Positions 43,551 to 54,521 of a stretch of DNA of 64,000 nucleotides are shown in pieces. How positions within the stretch are numbered: position 1 is the first letter of the stretch; each line of letters begins with the position of its first letter. A model generated the notes under the pieces. That model ran no database searches. It saw nothing but the letters and a program-made list of their open reading frames with translations, and was not told the DNA's origin. The stretch covers positions 2,518,583-2,582,582 of the forward strand of contig NZ_CP087880.1 of the NCBI RefSeq assembly GCF_021172065.1. Reading direction: 5' to 3'. Position numbers and translations under genes: made by a program. The DNA is from Pseudocitrobacter corydidari (GTDB lineage: Bacteria; Pseudomonadota; Gammaproteobacteria; Enterobacterales; Enterobacteriaceae).

Positions 43551-45110
43551 GTGACAACACGACATTTGGTGGGTCTGGTGACAGGCGTGCTCATTATGGC
43601 GATTTTTTTGCCCATTTTACTGAGCATCTGGCTGGCTCACCGTGAAGCGGACGCCCAGTTCAGGGATGAACAGGAACTCTATGCTTCTCGCGTGATGGCG
43701 CGCACGCTGCAGGTGCTGGATCAAGCGAAAGCCGCGCTCATCCAGATAGACGCCTCGAAAAATCCGGGTTGTAGCCCGCAGCAACTGCTTGAAATGCGCC
43801 GCCTCTCCTACTCCTGGCGCTATGTTCAGGAAGTGCTTTATCTTAAGGGCTCAACGCCGATATGCTCCTCGCTGGAGGTGCAAAGCGCCCCCGTCACCTA
43901 CCCGGAGCCCGATCGCATCACTCCCGATGGCTACCGCACCTGGTTTACCGCGAAAAACGATCTTGGCCTTGACCATCATATGATTGCCATTGCCAGTAAG
44001 CAGCATATGGTGATTATCGACCCCCTCTCCTTTATCGACGTTATTCCCTCTGAGCTCAGCAATATTCAGTCAGCGCTTTTGGGCACGGTAAGAGACCGCG
44101 TGCTGGCGAGCAGTCAGCCTATTGATATCGCGGTGTTCAAACGTATGCAAAAAGAGGGGCTGGAAACCCTGACGGTCAATCACACTATCTACACCGTGCG
44201 GCATTATCCCGAGCTTGATCTGGCCGTGGTTACCTGGTCGCCAGTTCAACCGAAAGTCGCCAGCTGGCATCATCAGTTGCTTATCTGGTTACCGATTGGC
44301 GTCTTAATCAGTTTGCTGGCCGCCTGGTTTATTCTGCGCCTGTTACGACGTCTGCAATCGCCCCACCACCGCATGCTCGATGCCTTAAACGAATCGGCCA
44401 TTACCGTTCACTATCAGCCGATTGTTTCGCTAAAAAGCGGGCGAATCGTTGGGGCTGAAGCGCTGGCGCGCTGGCAGCAAACCGATGGCAGCTATTTATC
44501 GCCAGAGATCTTTATTCCACTCGCCGAGCAAACCGGGCTTATCACAAGGCTCACGGAAACGGTGGTAAAAAACGTCTTTCACGATTTGGGGAAATGGCTC
44601 CATGTTCATCCTGATCTCCACATCTCCATTAATCTCTCGGTTGAAGATCTTCGTTCTGCAACGCTCCCTGAACTATTAAGACAGCAACTCAACCACAGTC
44701 AGGTGAAGCCCTCGCAAATTGCCCTGGAATTGACCGAGCGCGGTTTTGCCGACCCAACCACCACGCTGCCTGCTATCGCGAGCTATCGCAAAGCAGGGCA
44801 CGCGATTTACATCGATGATTTTGGCACCGGATATTCCAGCCTGCGTTACCTTCAGGATTTAGAAGTGGACACGCTGAAAATTGATAAATCGTTTGTGGAT
44901 GCGCTGGAATACCAGCAGGTCACGCCGCATATCATCGAAATGGCGAAAAGCCTGAAGCTGGATGTGGTGGCCGAAGGCATCGAAAACGCCTGCCAGCAGG
45001 AGTGGCTGTATCAGCACGGCGTGCATTACGGCCAGGGCTGGCTTTACAGCAAAGCGCTGCCAAAAACCGATTTTATTATCTGGGCCGAGGAGAATTTGCG
45101 CTCGCACTAA
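43551..45110 (+). CDS. pdeB: PdeB (YlaB), CSS-EAL cyclic-di-GMP phosphodiesterase
   Basis: A 519-residue two-membrane-helix protein matching E. coli PdeB (516 aa). TM1 is near residues 8-28. The periplasmic CSS domain contains the redox-sensitive CSS motif (TPICSSLEV). TM2 is near residues 240-262. The EAL domain follows with VGAEALARW, ELTERGFAD, IYIDDFGTGYSSLRYL, KIDKSFVD and VAEGIE, i.e. all the metal and catalytic residues, so it should be active. The GTG start at 43551 has AAGGA at 43539-43543. Periplasmic disulfide state is expected to set activity. Confidence 0.93.
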   Translation: MTTRHLVGLVTGVLIMAIFLPILLSIWLAHREADAQFRDEQELYASRVMARTLQVLDQAKAALIQIDASKNPGCSPQQLLEMRRLSYSWRYVQEVLYLKGSTPICSSLEVQSAPVTYPEPDRITPDGYRTWFTAKNDLGLDHHMIAIASKQHMVIIDPLSFIDVIPSELSNIQSALLGTVRDRVLASSQPIDIAVFKRMQKEGLETLTVNHTIYTVRHYPELDLAVVTWSPVQPKVASWHHQLLIWLPIGVLISLLAAWFILRLLRRLQSPHHRMLDALNESAITVHYQPIVSLKSGRIVGAEALARWQQTDGSYLSPEIFIPLAEQTGLITRLTETVVKNVFHDLGKWLHVHPDLHISINLSVEDLRSATLPELLRQQLNHSQVKPSQIALELTERGFADPTTTLPAIASYRKAGHAIYIDDFGTGYSSLRYLQDLEVDTLKIDKSFVDALEYQQVTPHIIEMAKSLKLDVVAEGIENACQQEWLYQHGVHYGQGWLYSKALPKTDFIIWAEENLRSH

Positions 45111-45150
45111 GGGCTATGCTTAAGGTAAAGCCAACGAGAAGGAGAGCGCG

Positions 45151-45696
45151 ATGAACAAGCAAAACTGGCCTCTGGAAGACGTGCGTCACTGGCTGGAGCC
45201 CGGCCCGGTGGTACTGATCAGCAGCCGCTGGCAGGGCAAAAACAACATTATGACGCTGGGCTGGCACACCATACTGGAGTTTTCACCCTCGCTGGTGGGG
45301 TTGATGATTTCCGCCGGCAACGTCAGCTATTCCTTAATCCGCCAGAGTGGCGAATGTGTGATTAATCTGCCCGACGCCAGCATGGCGGATATCGTCTCCG
45401 GCATCGGCAACTGTCGCGGCGACAGCACCGATAAATTCGCCCATTTTGATCTTACGGCAGAAAAAAGCGAGCAGATCGCTGCGCCGGGCATTGCGGAGTG
45501 CCACGCCAGCTTTGAGTGTCGTCTGTATGATGATGCGCTGGTCGAGCGCTACAATTTCTTTATTTTTGAAGTGGTCGCCGCGCGCGTGAAGCCCGAGCCA
45601 GAATGGCCGCAAACGCTGCATTATACGGGCGGCGGGATTTTTCGCGGTGACGGCGAAGTGATTGACCGCCACCGCTTGTTTACCAAAGTCTCCTGA
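45151..45696 (+). CDS. Flavin-reductase-like FMN-binding protein
   Basis: A 181-residue split-barrel flavoprotein of the flavin reductase-like (DIM6/NTAB, COG1853) family. It contains PGPVVLISSRWQGKNNIMTLGWHTILEFSP near the N-terminus, where the family binds FMN, and GECVINLPDASMADIVSGIGN. It presumably transfers electrons from NAD(P)H to a flavin, or serves a partner oxygenase; no partner is adjacent except the oxygenase operon 2 kb upstream. AAGGAG precedes the ATG. Not in K-12 at this place. Confidence 0.8.
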   Translation: MNKQNWPLEDVRHWLEPGPVVLISSRWQGKNNIMTLGWHTILEFSPSLVGLMISAGNVSYSLIRQSGECVINLPDASMADIVSGIGNCRGDSTDKFAHFDLTAEKSEQIAAPGIAECHASFECRLYDDALVERYNFFIFEVVAARVKPEPEWPQTLHYTGGGIFRGDGEVIDRHRLFTKVS

Positions 45697-45735
45697 CAAG
45701 CATCTGGCTGGCGGCACGCCGCACAGCCAGCCTGG

Positions 45736-46089
45736 CTACTCGTCGACGATGGGCAGGAAACCACCGTAGATCATGCGTCGTCCGTCAAACGGCATCGATT
45801 CCCCCAGCGCCTTCATGCGCGGGTCGTTCATCATTTTCTCATTCGCCGCATCGCGGACGTCTTTAGATGGGTATTCAATCCAACTGAAGACCACTTCTTC
45901 GTGCTCTTCGGCCTGCACCGCCATGCGAAAATCGGTCAGATTGCCGTTTGGCACATCATCCGCCCAGCATTCGACAATGCGGGTTGCGCCGAACTCTTTA
46001 AACAGCGGCGCAGCTTTTGCGGCCATCTCGCGGTATGCCTCCTTATTTTCCGCGGGAACAGCAACAACAAAACCATCAACATACTTCAT
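45736..46089 (-). CDS. ybaA: YbaA, DUF1428 protein
   Basis: 117 residues, almost identical to E. coli YbaA (MKYVDGFVVAVPAENKEAYREMA...FLPIVDE). DUF1428 is a dimeric ferredoxin-like alpha/beta barrel domain of unknown function. A GGAGG site is upstream. It separates pdeB and the flavin reductase from lacZ and marks the return of core gene order on the K-12 map. Confidence 0.93.
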   Translation of the reverse strand: MKYVDGFVVAVPAENKEAYREMAAKAAPLFKEFGATRIVECWADDVPNGNLTDFRMAVQAEEHEEVVFSWIEYPSKDVRDAANEKMMNDPRMKALGESMPFDGRRMIYGGFLPIVDE

Positions 46090-46112
46090 CAGGTAAACCT
46101 CCGAAGTGACAG

Positions 46113-46135
46113 CGCAGCCAGAAAACCTGGCTGCG
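46113..46135 (-). terminator. Hairpin between lacZ and ybaA
   Basis: A 9-bp perfect stem, CGCAGCCAG (46113-46121) with CTGGCTGCG (46127-46135), after the lacZ stop. No clear T-run follows, so it may be a weak terminator. Confidence 0.5.
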
Positions 46136-46148
46136 TCTGGTGATAAGT

Positions 46149-49292
<3,144 letters not shown>

Positions 49293-49313
49293 TTAAACCT
49301 CATGGTTTTCATA

Positions 49314-49357
49314 GCCTTCGGGTCACTCAATAATGCGACTGAGTGTACCCTGAAGGC
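49314..49357. repeat. Long imperfect inverted repeat upstream of lacZ
   Basis: The left arm GCCTTCGGGTCACTCA (49314-49329) pairs with TGAGTGTACCCTGAAGGC (49340-49357) over 16 bp with two single-base bulges and a 10-nt loop. It lies between the YczE-like gene and lacZ. It could be a terminator of the former without a T-run, or an operator. Confidence 0.6.
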
Positions 49358-49387
49358 GACAAAGCAAGTGTGAGCGCGGCAATACTC

Positions 49388-49990
49388 TCAGGAAATTACC
49401 GCCGCGCTGCGCGTTCCGCTGGGTTGACGAAACCACGGCAGGCAAAGCTGAATTAAAGGGCCAATCGCCAGGGCATACAGCACGGTGCCAACGCCAAACG
49501 TACCGCCCAGCAGCACACCAATCACCAGCACCGACAGTTCGATCGTGGTGCGAATCACCCGCACCGACCAACCGGTACGCGCGTGCAGCCCGGTCATCAG
49601 GCCATCACGCGGCCCCGCGCCAAAGCCTGCGCCGATATACATCCCCGTGGCCAGCGCGTTCACCACGATTGCCGCAGCCAGCAGCGCGCTACGCGCCACC
49701 AGAGATTCCAGCGGCGGCAGAATAGCCAGCGTCGCATCGGCGGTCAGCCCCAGCACAATCACGTTACTGACGGTGCCCAGCCCCGGACGCTGGCGCAGCG
49801 GTATCCAGAACAGCAGCACCAGCACGCCGGTGGCGATAATCACCAGGCCGATATTCATCGACAGCAGGCTGGCGACGCCGAGATGAAATACGTTCCACGG
49901 ATCGGCGCCCAGATCCGCACGAACAAACATCGCCGTGGAGACGCCGTAAAGAGCCAAACCGATATAAAGCTGGATAAGTCGACGGAGCAT
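49388..49990 (-). CDS. YczE/YyaS/YitT-family membrane protein
   Basis: A 200-residue integral membrane protein with about five hydrophobic segments (first LIQLYIGLALYGVSTAMFV). The family motifs LGADPWNVFHLG and GAGFGAGPRDGLMTGLHARTGWSVRVIRTTIE are present. It belongs to the YczE group, whose genes are often next to a MocR regulator called YczR, exactly as here (divergent, 50079). Function is unknown; it may transport or sense a small molecule. GAGGTG precedes the ATG. Same strand as lacZ, 161 bp upstream of it. Confidence 0.85.
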   Translation of the reverse strand: MLRRLIQLYIGLALYGVSTAMFVRADLGADPWNVFHLGVASLLSMNIGLVIIATGVLVLLFWIPLRQRPGLGTVSNVIVLGLTADATLAILPPLESLVARSALLAAAIVVNALATGMYIGAGFGAGPRDGLMTGLHARTGWSVRVIRTTIELSVLVIGVLLGGTFGVGTVLYALAIGPLIQLCLPWFRQPSGTRSAAVIS

Positions 49991-50053
49991 GATGCACCTC
50001 AGAATAAGCGTTCAGAACTTCATCATCGGTGAAAATGGCATTATGATTAATGA

Positions 50054-50071
50054 CCAGTTTTTAAAAAGTGG
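50054..50071. promoter_or_regulatory. Candidate YczR operator
   Basis: CCAGTTTTTAAAAAGTGG is a near-perfect inverted repeat (one mismatch) in the divergent yczE-yczR interval, 7 bp before the regulator ATG. The minus-strand core CCACTTTTTA resembles the candidate MocR site at 38692-38715. Confidence 0.5.
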
Positions 50072-50078
50072 ACTGTAT

Positions 50079-51506
50079 ATGACACCGCGACGCTCGGCCA
50101 CACACTCCTTGGTTCGCCTGCTTGGCCACTGGCAGGAGACCAATTCACGCACCCCGCTGTGGCGGCAACTGGCGCAGGCGCTGCGTTTGTTGATCCTCGA
50201 TGGGCGATTACCGCTGGAGAGTCGTTTGCCCGGCGAACGTGAGTTTGCCACGGTATTGGGCGTCAGCCGTACCACTATCGCCAGCGCACTGGCTCAGCTG
50301 CGCGAGGAAGGTTACCTGCAAAGTCGCCACGGTAGTGGCTCGTGGGTGATGTTGCCAGAAGGCCGCCGCGAAATTCCGACCCGCATGTCAGCGCCGCAAG
50401 CGCTGGACCTCTCCACCGCCGCGCTGAGTGCCGGCGCAGAAATTCATCAGGCCTACAGCCACGCATTGACCATGCTACCGGAGTATTTGCATCACACCGG
50501 CTACGATCAGCATGGACTCATGGTACTGCGCGAAGCTATTGCGCATCGCTACTGTACGCGCGGCCTGCCGACAACAGCGGACGAGATTATGCTGGTAAAC
50601 GGTGCGCTCAGCGGGCTGGCGCTGGTATTGCGCGCAATGACCGGGCCGGGCGATCGCGTGGTGGTTGAGAACCCCACTTACCCATTAGCGATTGCCGCGA
50701 TTCAGGGCGCATCCTGCCGCCCCGTAGGTTTATCTTTGCCCGCGCAGGGCTGGGATACAGACGGGCTGGCGGCAACCATTGCGCAAACCGCGCCGCGTCT
50801 GGCGTGGCTGATGCCCGATTTTCACAATCCCACCGGTCGCTGCATGGACCACGCCACTCGACAGATTGTCGCCGATCTCTTTGCACGCACGCGCACCACG
50901 CTGGTGGTCGACGAAACGATGGTCGATTTATGGTACAACGCCCCGCCTCCCCCGCCGCTGGCGGCATTCAATGCCGATGCACCGGTAATTACCATCGGCT
51001 CTGCCGGGAAAAGTTTCTGGGGTGGGTTACGTTTAGGGTGGGTCCGGGCTTCAGCACGCACGCTCGCGTCGCTGATTCAGGCGCGCGATACGCTCGATCT
51101 CGGCTCACCGCTGCTGGAACAGTTAGCTGCACTGTGGTTACTGGAAAATAGCGATAATTTATTGCCTGCCCGAAGAGCGATGCTGGCGCAACGTCGCGAC
51201 ATGTGTGCCGCACTGATGCAGGATTATTTCCCGGCGTGGCGCTTTACCCAGCCTGAAGGCGGTCTCTCTTTCTGGGTTGAGCTGCCAGAGATGCTGGCCA
51301 CGCAGTTTGCTGCCCGGGCGGAAAGCGTGGGAATACATCTGGGCACAGGCACGCGCTTCGGGCTGGCGGGTGCGTTTGAACGCAACCTGCGCCTGCCTTT
51401 TACGCTGCCGGATGAAACATTGCGTAATGCCTTTGAATTATTACAGCCGCTCTGGCAAACACTTTCCGGGCAGCAGAATACGCATCGCTTACGCAAAATT
51501 ATATAA
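50079..51506 (+). CDS. YczR-like MocR-family regulator
   Basis: A 475-residue MocR protein. The GntR HTH lies at about residues 20-85 (LWRQLAQALRLLILDGRLPL, then SRTTIASALAQLREEGYLQ). The aminotransferase-like domain follows with the MPDFHNPTGR, VVDETMVDLWY and PLP-lysine SAGKSFWGGLRLGW motifs. Its divergence from a YczE-type membrane gene identifies it as YczR-like and that gene as its probable target. The start at 50079 leaves the palindrome at 50054 in non-coding DNA; ATGs at 49989 and 50043 would place it within the gene. Confidence 0.85.
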   Translation: MTPRRSATHSLVRLLGHWQETNSRTPLWRQLAQALRLLILDGRLPLESRLPGEREFATVLGVSRTTIASALAQLREEGYLQSRHGSGSWVMLPEGRREIPTRMSAPQALDLSTAALSAGAEIHQAYSHALTMLPEYLHHTGYDQHGLMVLREAIAHRYCTRGLPTTADEIMLVNGALSGLALVLRAMTGPGDRVVVENPTYPLAIAAIQGASCRPVGLSLPAQGWDTDGLAATIAQTAPRLAWLMPDFHNPTGRCMDHATRQIVADLFARTRTTLVVDETMVDLWYNAPPPPPLAAFNADAPVITIGSAGKSFWGGLRLGWVRASARTLASLIQARDTLDLGSPLLEQLAALWLLENSDNLLPARRAMLAQRRDMCAALMQDYFPAWRFTQPEGGLSFWVELPEMLATQFAARAESVGIHLGTGTRFGLAGAFERNLRLPFTLPDETLRNAFELLQPLWQTLSGQQNTHRLRKII

Positions 51507-51519
51507 AGAGCTGCCTGTA

Positions 51520-51735
51520 TTAATGCTGCGGTGGGATCGGGAAGCCCTTAAGGGAAATAATAAAATTATCGCCCTCTTTTTTTATTTTTGCTCCGGTATC
51601 GCACCAGTCCGAGGCAATACGAAAGAATTCATCACTGCCCACATTCCAGTTCAGACGGACATGTTTAGCATACCCCGAGCGTAGCAGCTCGCAGGCTTCG
51701 GTGTAGTTACAGGCGACAGAAGGTTGTTGTTTCAT
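51520..51735 (-). CDS. Small unknown protein, 71 aa, paired with RHH protein
   Basis: An unrecognised 71-residue protein (MKQQPSVACNYTEACELLRSG...ISLKGFPIPPQH). Predicted strand-helix order and blocks such as DEFFRIASDWCDTGAKI faintly recall the small TusA fold, but the N-terminal Cys-Pro motif of TusA is missing, so I do not assign it. Its ATG overlaps the TGA of the upstream ribbon-helix-helix gene (ATGA), so the pair is translationally coupled. It could be the effector half of a toxin-antitoxin-like pair, or a simple accessory protein. Confidence 0.6.
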   Translation of the reverse strand: MKQQPSVACNYTEACELLRSGYAKHVRLNWNVGSDEFFRIASDWCDTGAKIKKEGDNFIISLKGFPIPPQH

Positions 51736-51977
51736 TTTTTCTTCTTCAGCAGTTTACGTAATGCTTTGATTTCTTTAGGCGTAAAAGCGGAAGTGTCCTC
51801 TTCCGTATGTTGACTGTCCACGTCATGTCCGGTTACGCCAGCCTCTTCGGTGGCAAACGCCAGTGCGATGAGTCGCTGCGTTGCCACACTTAAATTAAGG
51901 TCGTTGTCCTGTGCATAGTGGCGAAGCTTTTCTTTTAACGTCTCGTCAATTTTTACATTCAAAACGGCGCTGGTCAT
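51732..51977 (-). CDS. Ribbon-helix-helix-like (RelB/ParD-type) small protein, 81 aa
   Basis: An 81-residue protein starting MTSAVLNVKIDETLKEKLRHYAQDN. The strand followed by helices is typical of a ribbon-helix-helix DNA-binding domain in CopG/ParD/RelB-type proteins. An acidic linker (about residues 45-65) and a Lys-rich tail ending LRKLLKKKK follow. It overlaps the next small gene by ATGA. Upstream DNA to ffs is very AT-rich, typical of acquired genes. Probably a DNA-binding antitoxin-like regulator; the partner is not a recognised toxin. The start at 51977 is preferred to 52010 because it begins the RHH strand. Confidence 0.65.
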   Translation of the reverse strand: MTSAVLNVKIDETLKEKLRHYAQDNDLNLSVATQRLIALAFATEEAGVTGHDVDSQHTEEDTSAFTPKEIKALRKLLKKKK

Positions 51978-52201
51978 TTTTAACATTTCCCCTATAAAAG
52001 TTATTATCACTAATACAGGAATTTAAATAACCGATCCACAAATATATTTATAAGTGCAAATGTGAAAATATACCCCAATAATAAAGTAATGGACTTTTAT
52101 GACAGAAGAATGACAGCCATATGACGAGAATATGAAAATAAAGGAGATAACCCTGAGAATAAAAGGGAAATAAGAGGCATTAAAACTGGGGGAGCTGAAA
52201 T

Positions 52202-52315
52202 GGGTGGGGGCCCTGCCAGCTACATCCCGGCACACGCGTCATCTGCCCTGGCTGCTTCCTTCCGGACCTGACCTGGTGAACAGAGTAGCGTTGCGGGAGA
52301 ACCAACAGAGCCCCC
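52202..52315 (-). ncRNA. ffs: 4.5S RNA, signal recognition particle RNA
   Basis: A 114-nt RNA with the E. coli ffs sequence except a few changes. The 5' GGGGGCUCUGUUGG pairs with the 3' CCCCCACCC end, and the conserved tetraloop region AGGUCAGGUCCGGAAGGAAG binds Ffh and FtsY. It guides cotranslational membrane targeting. Location next to ybaZ/ybaY is as in K-12. Confidence 0.98.
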
Positions 52316-52473
52316 ATTGAGAGCGTTAGTTACCTAACGCGCTGGCGCATTATCCCTGCTGCGCCATGTAATTGCAAGCCGTCTGCGGTTACCTGCTGGA
52401 TTCTTGCGCAATCGCCCCTTCACAGCACGCAGGTTGCTGATTATGCTGAACGCTGGTTTATCAGGAACAGACT

Positions 52474-52785
52474 ATGGACGCATTCGATTCCTTTCCCCAG
52501 CGAGTCTGGCAAATTGTCGCCTCGATTCCCGAGGGCTATGTCACCACCTACGGTGATGTGGCGCGTCTGGCGGGTTCGCCGCGCGCGGCACGGCAGGTTG
52601 GCGGCGTATTAAAGCGTCTGCCGGAAGGTTCTACTCTCCCCTGGCATCGGGTGGTGAATCGTCATGGCACGATTTCCCTCACCGGCCCTGATTTACAGCG
52701 CCAGCGTCAGGCGCTGCTCGCCGAGGGCGTGCAGGTATCAGGCGGCGGGAAGATTGATTTGCAGAAGTATCGCTGGATCTACTAA
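52474..52785 (+). CDS. atl: Atl (YbaZ), alkyltransferase-like DNA repair protein
   Basis: A 103-residue alkyltransferase-like protein. It has the MGMT helix-turn-helix and arginine finger region (VTTYGDVARLAGSPRAARQVGG), but the active-site PCHR is replaced by PWHR, so it binds O6-alkylguanine without removing the group and recruits nucleotide excision repair. It is shorter than the annotated E. coli YbaZ, which has an extra N-terminal stretch. Converges on ybaY across a strong terminator. Confidence 0.94.
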   Translation: MDAFDSFPQRVWQIVASIPEGYVTTYGDVARLAGSPRAARQVGGVLKRLPEGSTLPWHRVVNRHGTISLTGPDLQRQRQALLAEGVQVSGGGKIDLQKYRWIY

Positions 52786-52789
52786 AAAA

Positions 52790-52810
52790 ATGCCCTCGCG
52801 AGGAGGGCAT
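52790..52810. terminator. Bidirectional terminator between atl and ybaY
   Basis: The stem ATGCCCTC (52790-52797) with GAGGGCAT (52803-52810) has A7 before and GAAAAA after, giving a U-run for ybaY on the minus strand and a weaker one for atl. Confidence 0.85.
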
Positions 52811-52818
52811 TGAAAAAC

Positions 52819-53388
52819 TTATGGGATTTGCGTCGGCGCCGGGTCCGAAGACGACGGGTTAACCTGGGTCGGCGACGTTGATGGCACCGTGGTTGCCGCT
52901 CCACCGCTCTGCTGCATCGGCACGGCCGTCTGCTGTACCGGAACCAGCGTCAGGTCAGCTTTGGTGCCGCCCTGGTTGATAATTGGCTGCACGGTATCAG
53001 TAATAAAGATCAGCTTATCATTCAGCGTAATGGCTGCACTCAACAGAATTCGGGCATTAGGCTGGATGTCCTTCGGGTTGAACGGCAGCACAAAGCTAAA
53101 CGGAGCCTGTTTCCCTTCGGTACGCGTCACTTTCTGGGCGATAACTTTGGACGGCGCATCGGCGAGCGACGCATCAGAAACGGTAACGGTCAGCACCGCA
53201 TCCGGTGGCAGAGCCACTTTCTGACGGATCCATACAGTACCCGTGACACTCGGCTGCTGAATCGCTGCTTGCGTAGCGCCCGCAGCACTCGGATTCGGCG
53301 CCGGAGTCTGGATGTCAGCACTTTTATCTGCACAGGCAGACAGGGCGACGGCGATGGCTATTCCACTTAACATTGGCACGATTTTCAT
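52819..53388 (-). CDS. ybaY: YbaY, lipoprotein with META-like domain
   Basis: A 189-residue lipoprotein (E. coli YbaY 190 aa). The signal peptide ends in the lipobox LSAC with Cys19. A glycine/proline/alanine-rich linker leads to a beta domain starting VTGTVWIRQKVALPPDAVL (DUF/COG3126 type). The C-terminus is Pro/Ser/Thr-rich. Function unknown. The start at 53388 has AAGGAGAACGC upstream; the frame is open 23 codons earlier without support. Confidence 0.92.
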   Translation of the reverse strand: MKIVPMLSGIAIAVALSACADKSADIQTPAPNPSAAGATQAAIQQPSVTGTVWIRQKVALPPDAVLTVTVSDASLADAPSKVIAQKVTRTEGKQAPFSFVLPFNPKDIQPNARILLSAAITLNDKLIFITDTVQPIINQGGTKADLTLVPVQQTAVPMQQSGGAATTVPSTSPTQVNPSSSDPAPTQIP

Positions 53389-53604
53389 TGCGTTCTCCTT
53401 TTCGCTCATGCATCCGCAGGATTTATTCCTGCCAGAGCGACCATTCATGACAGTCATAACAGGTTAAGTGTGGCATAGATCTCCTCATTTTTCCTGCAAA
53501 GTGCCCTTTATTCAGACTTTTGCACCCATCGGACCAGCTGCAAAACTGCGTTATACTGTGCTAATCCCTCGCCGCGGCGATGATACAAATTATTGAGGAA
53601 ATTT

Positions 53605-54465
53605 ATGAGTCAGGCGCTATCTAACTTACTGGCATTGTTGAATCTGGAAAAAATCGAAGAAGGATTATTCCGCGGGCAGAGCGAAGATTTGGGGCTGCGT
53701 CAGGTATTTGGCGGTCAGGTTGTGGGTCAGGCTCTCTATGCCGCAAAAGAAACGGTTCCCGTTGAGCGCCTGATTCACTCATTCCACAGCTACTTCCTGC
53801 GCCCCGGCGACAGCCTGAAGCCGATTGTCTATGACGTCGAAGTGCTGCGCGACGGTAACAGCTTCAGCGCTCGCCGCGTGTCGGCGATTCAGAATGGTAA
53901 ACCGATTTTCTATATGACTGCGTCATTCCAGGCGCCTGAGCCGGGCTACGAGCATCAGAAAACCATGCCCGATGCCCCCGCGCCGGAGAGCCTGCCGTCA
54001 GAAACCGATATCGCCCGTTCACTGGAACATCTGCTGCCGCAGGTGCTAAAAGATAAATTCCTCTGCGAGCGTCCGCTGGAGATTCGCCCGGTTGAGTTCC
54101 ACAACCCGCTAAAGGGCCACGTCGCGGAGCCAAAACGTCAGGTCTGGCTGCGTGCTAACGGGACGGTGCCGGATGATTTACGCGTACATCAGAATCTGCT
54201 GGGCTATGCGTCCGATCTCAACTTCCTGCCGGTCGCGCTTCAGCCACACGGCATCGGTTTCCTGGAAAAAGGCATGCAGGTCGCGACGATTGACCACTCC
54301 ATGTGGTTCCACCGACCGTTTAATCTGAATGAGTGGCTGCTGTACAGCGTGGAAAGTACGTCCGCCTCGAGCGCGCGTGGCTTTGTGCGCGGCGAGTTCT
54401 ATTCGCAGGATGGTGTACTGGTGGCATCGACGGTCCAGGAAGGCGTGATGCGTAATCGCGGTTAA
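53605..54465 (+). CDS. tesB: TesB, acyl-CoA thioesterase II
   Basis: 286 residues as in E. coli. It hydrolyses medium- and long-chain acyl-CoA in the cytosol. Two hotdog domains are present ([17 protein letters not shown] in the first; [18 protein letters not shown] and [11 protein letters not shown] in the second), including the catalytic Asp, Thr and Gln. The ATG at 53605 has GAGGAAATTT upstream; the frame is open four codons earlier. Converges on amtB. Confidence 0.97.
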   Translation: MSQALSNLLALLNLEKIEEGLFRGQSEDLGLRQVFGGQVVGQALYAAKETVPVERLIHSFHSYFLRPGDSLKPIVYDVEVLRDGNSFSARRVSAIQNGKPIFYMTASFQAPEPGYEHQKTMPDAPAPESLPSETDIARSLEHLLPQVLKDKFLCERPLEIRPVEFHNPLKGHVAEPKRQVWLRANGTVPDDLRVHQNLLGYASDLNFLPVALQPHGIGFLEKGMQVATIDHSMWFHRPFNLNEWLLYSVESTSASSARGFVRGEFYSQDGVLVASTVQEGVMRNRG

Positions 54466-54481
54466 GATGACGTCTGAAAGC

Positions 54482-54510
54482 AAAAGCCTCCGCAAGCGGA
54501 GGCTTTTTTT
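54482..54510. terminator. Bidirectional terminator between tesB and amtB
   Basis: AAAAGCCTCCGC (54482-54493) pairs with GCGGAGGCTTTT (54496-54507) over 12 bp, with T runs on both strands. Confidence 0.92.
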
Positions 54511-54521
54511 GTTAGCACTGA

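Noticed and set aside
49370..49377. lac operator upstream of lacZ
   Set aside because: Only the TGTGAGCG half-site is present; the other half is not symmetric, and it lies about 140 bp from lacZ just beyond the yczE-like stop.
51520..51735. TusA-family sulfurtransferase assignment for the 71-aa protein
   Set aside because: The similarity is only a vague pattern and the Cys-Pro catalytic motif is absent.
52023..52235. 70-codon minus-strand ORF reaching into ffs
   Set aside because: It overlaps the 3' end of the 4.5S RNA gene and is a Phe/Ile/Ser-rich random-looking frame in AT-rich DNA.
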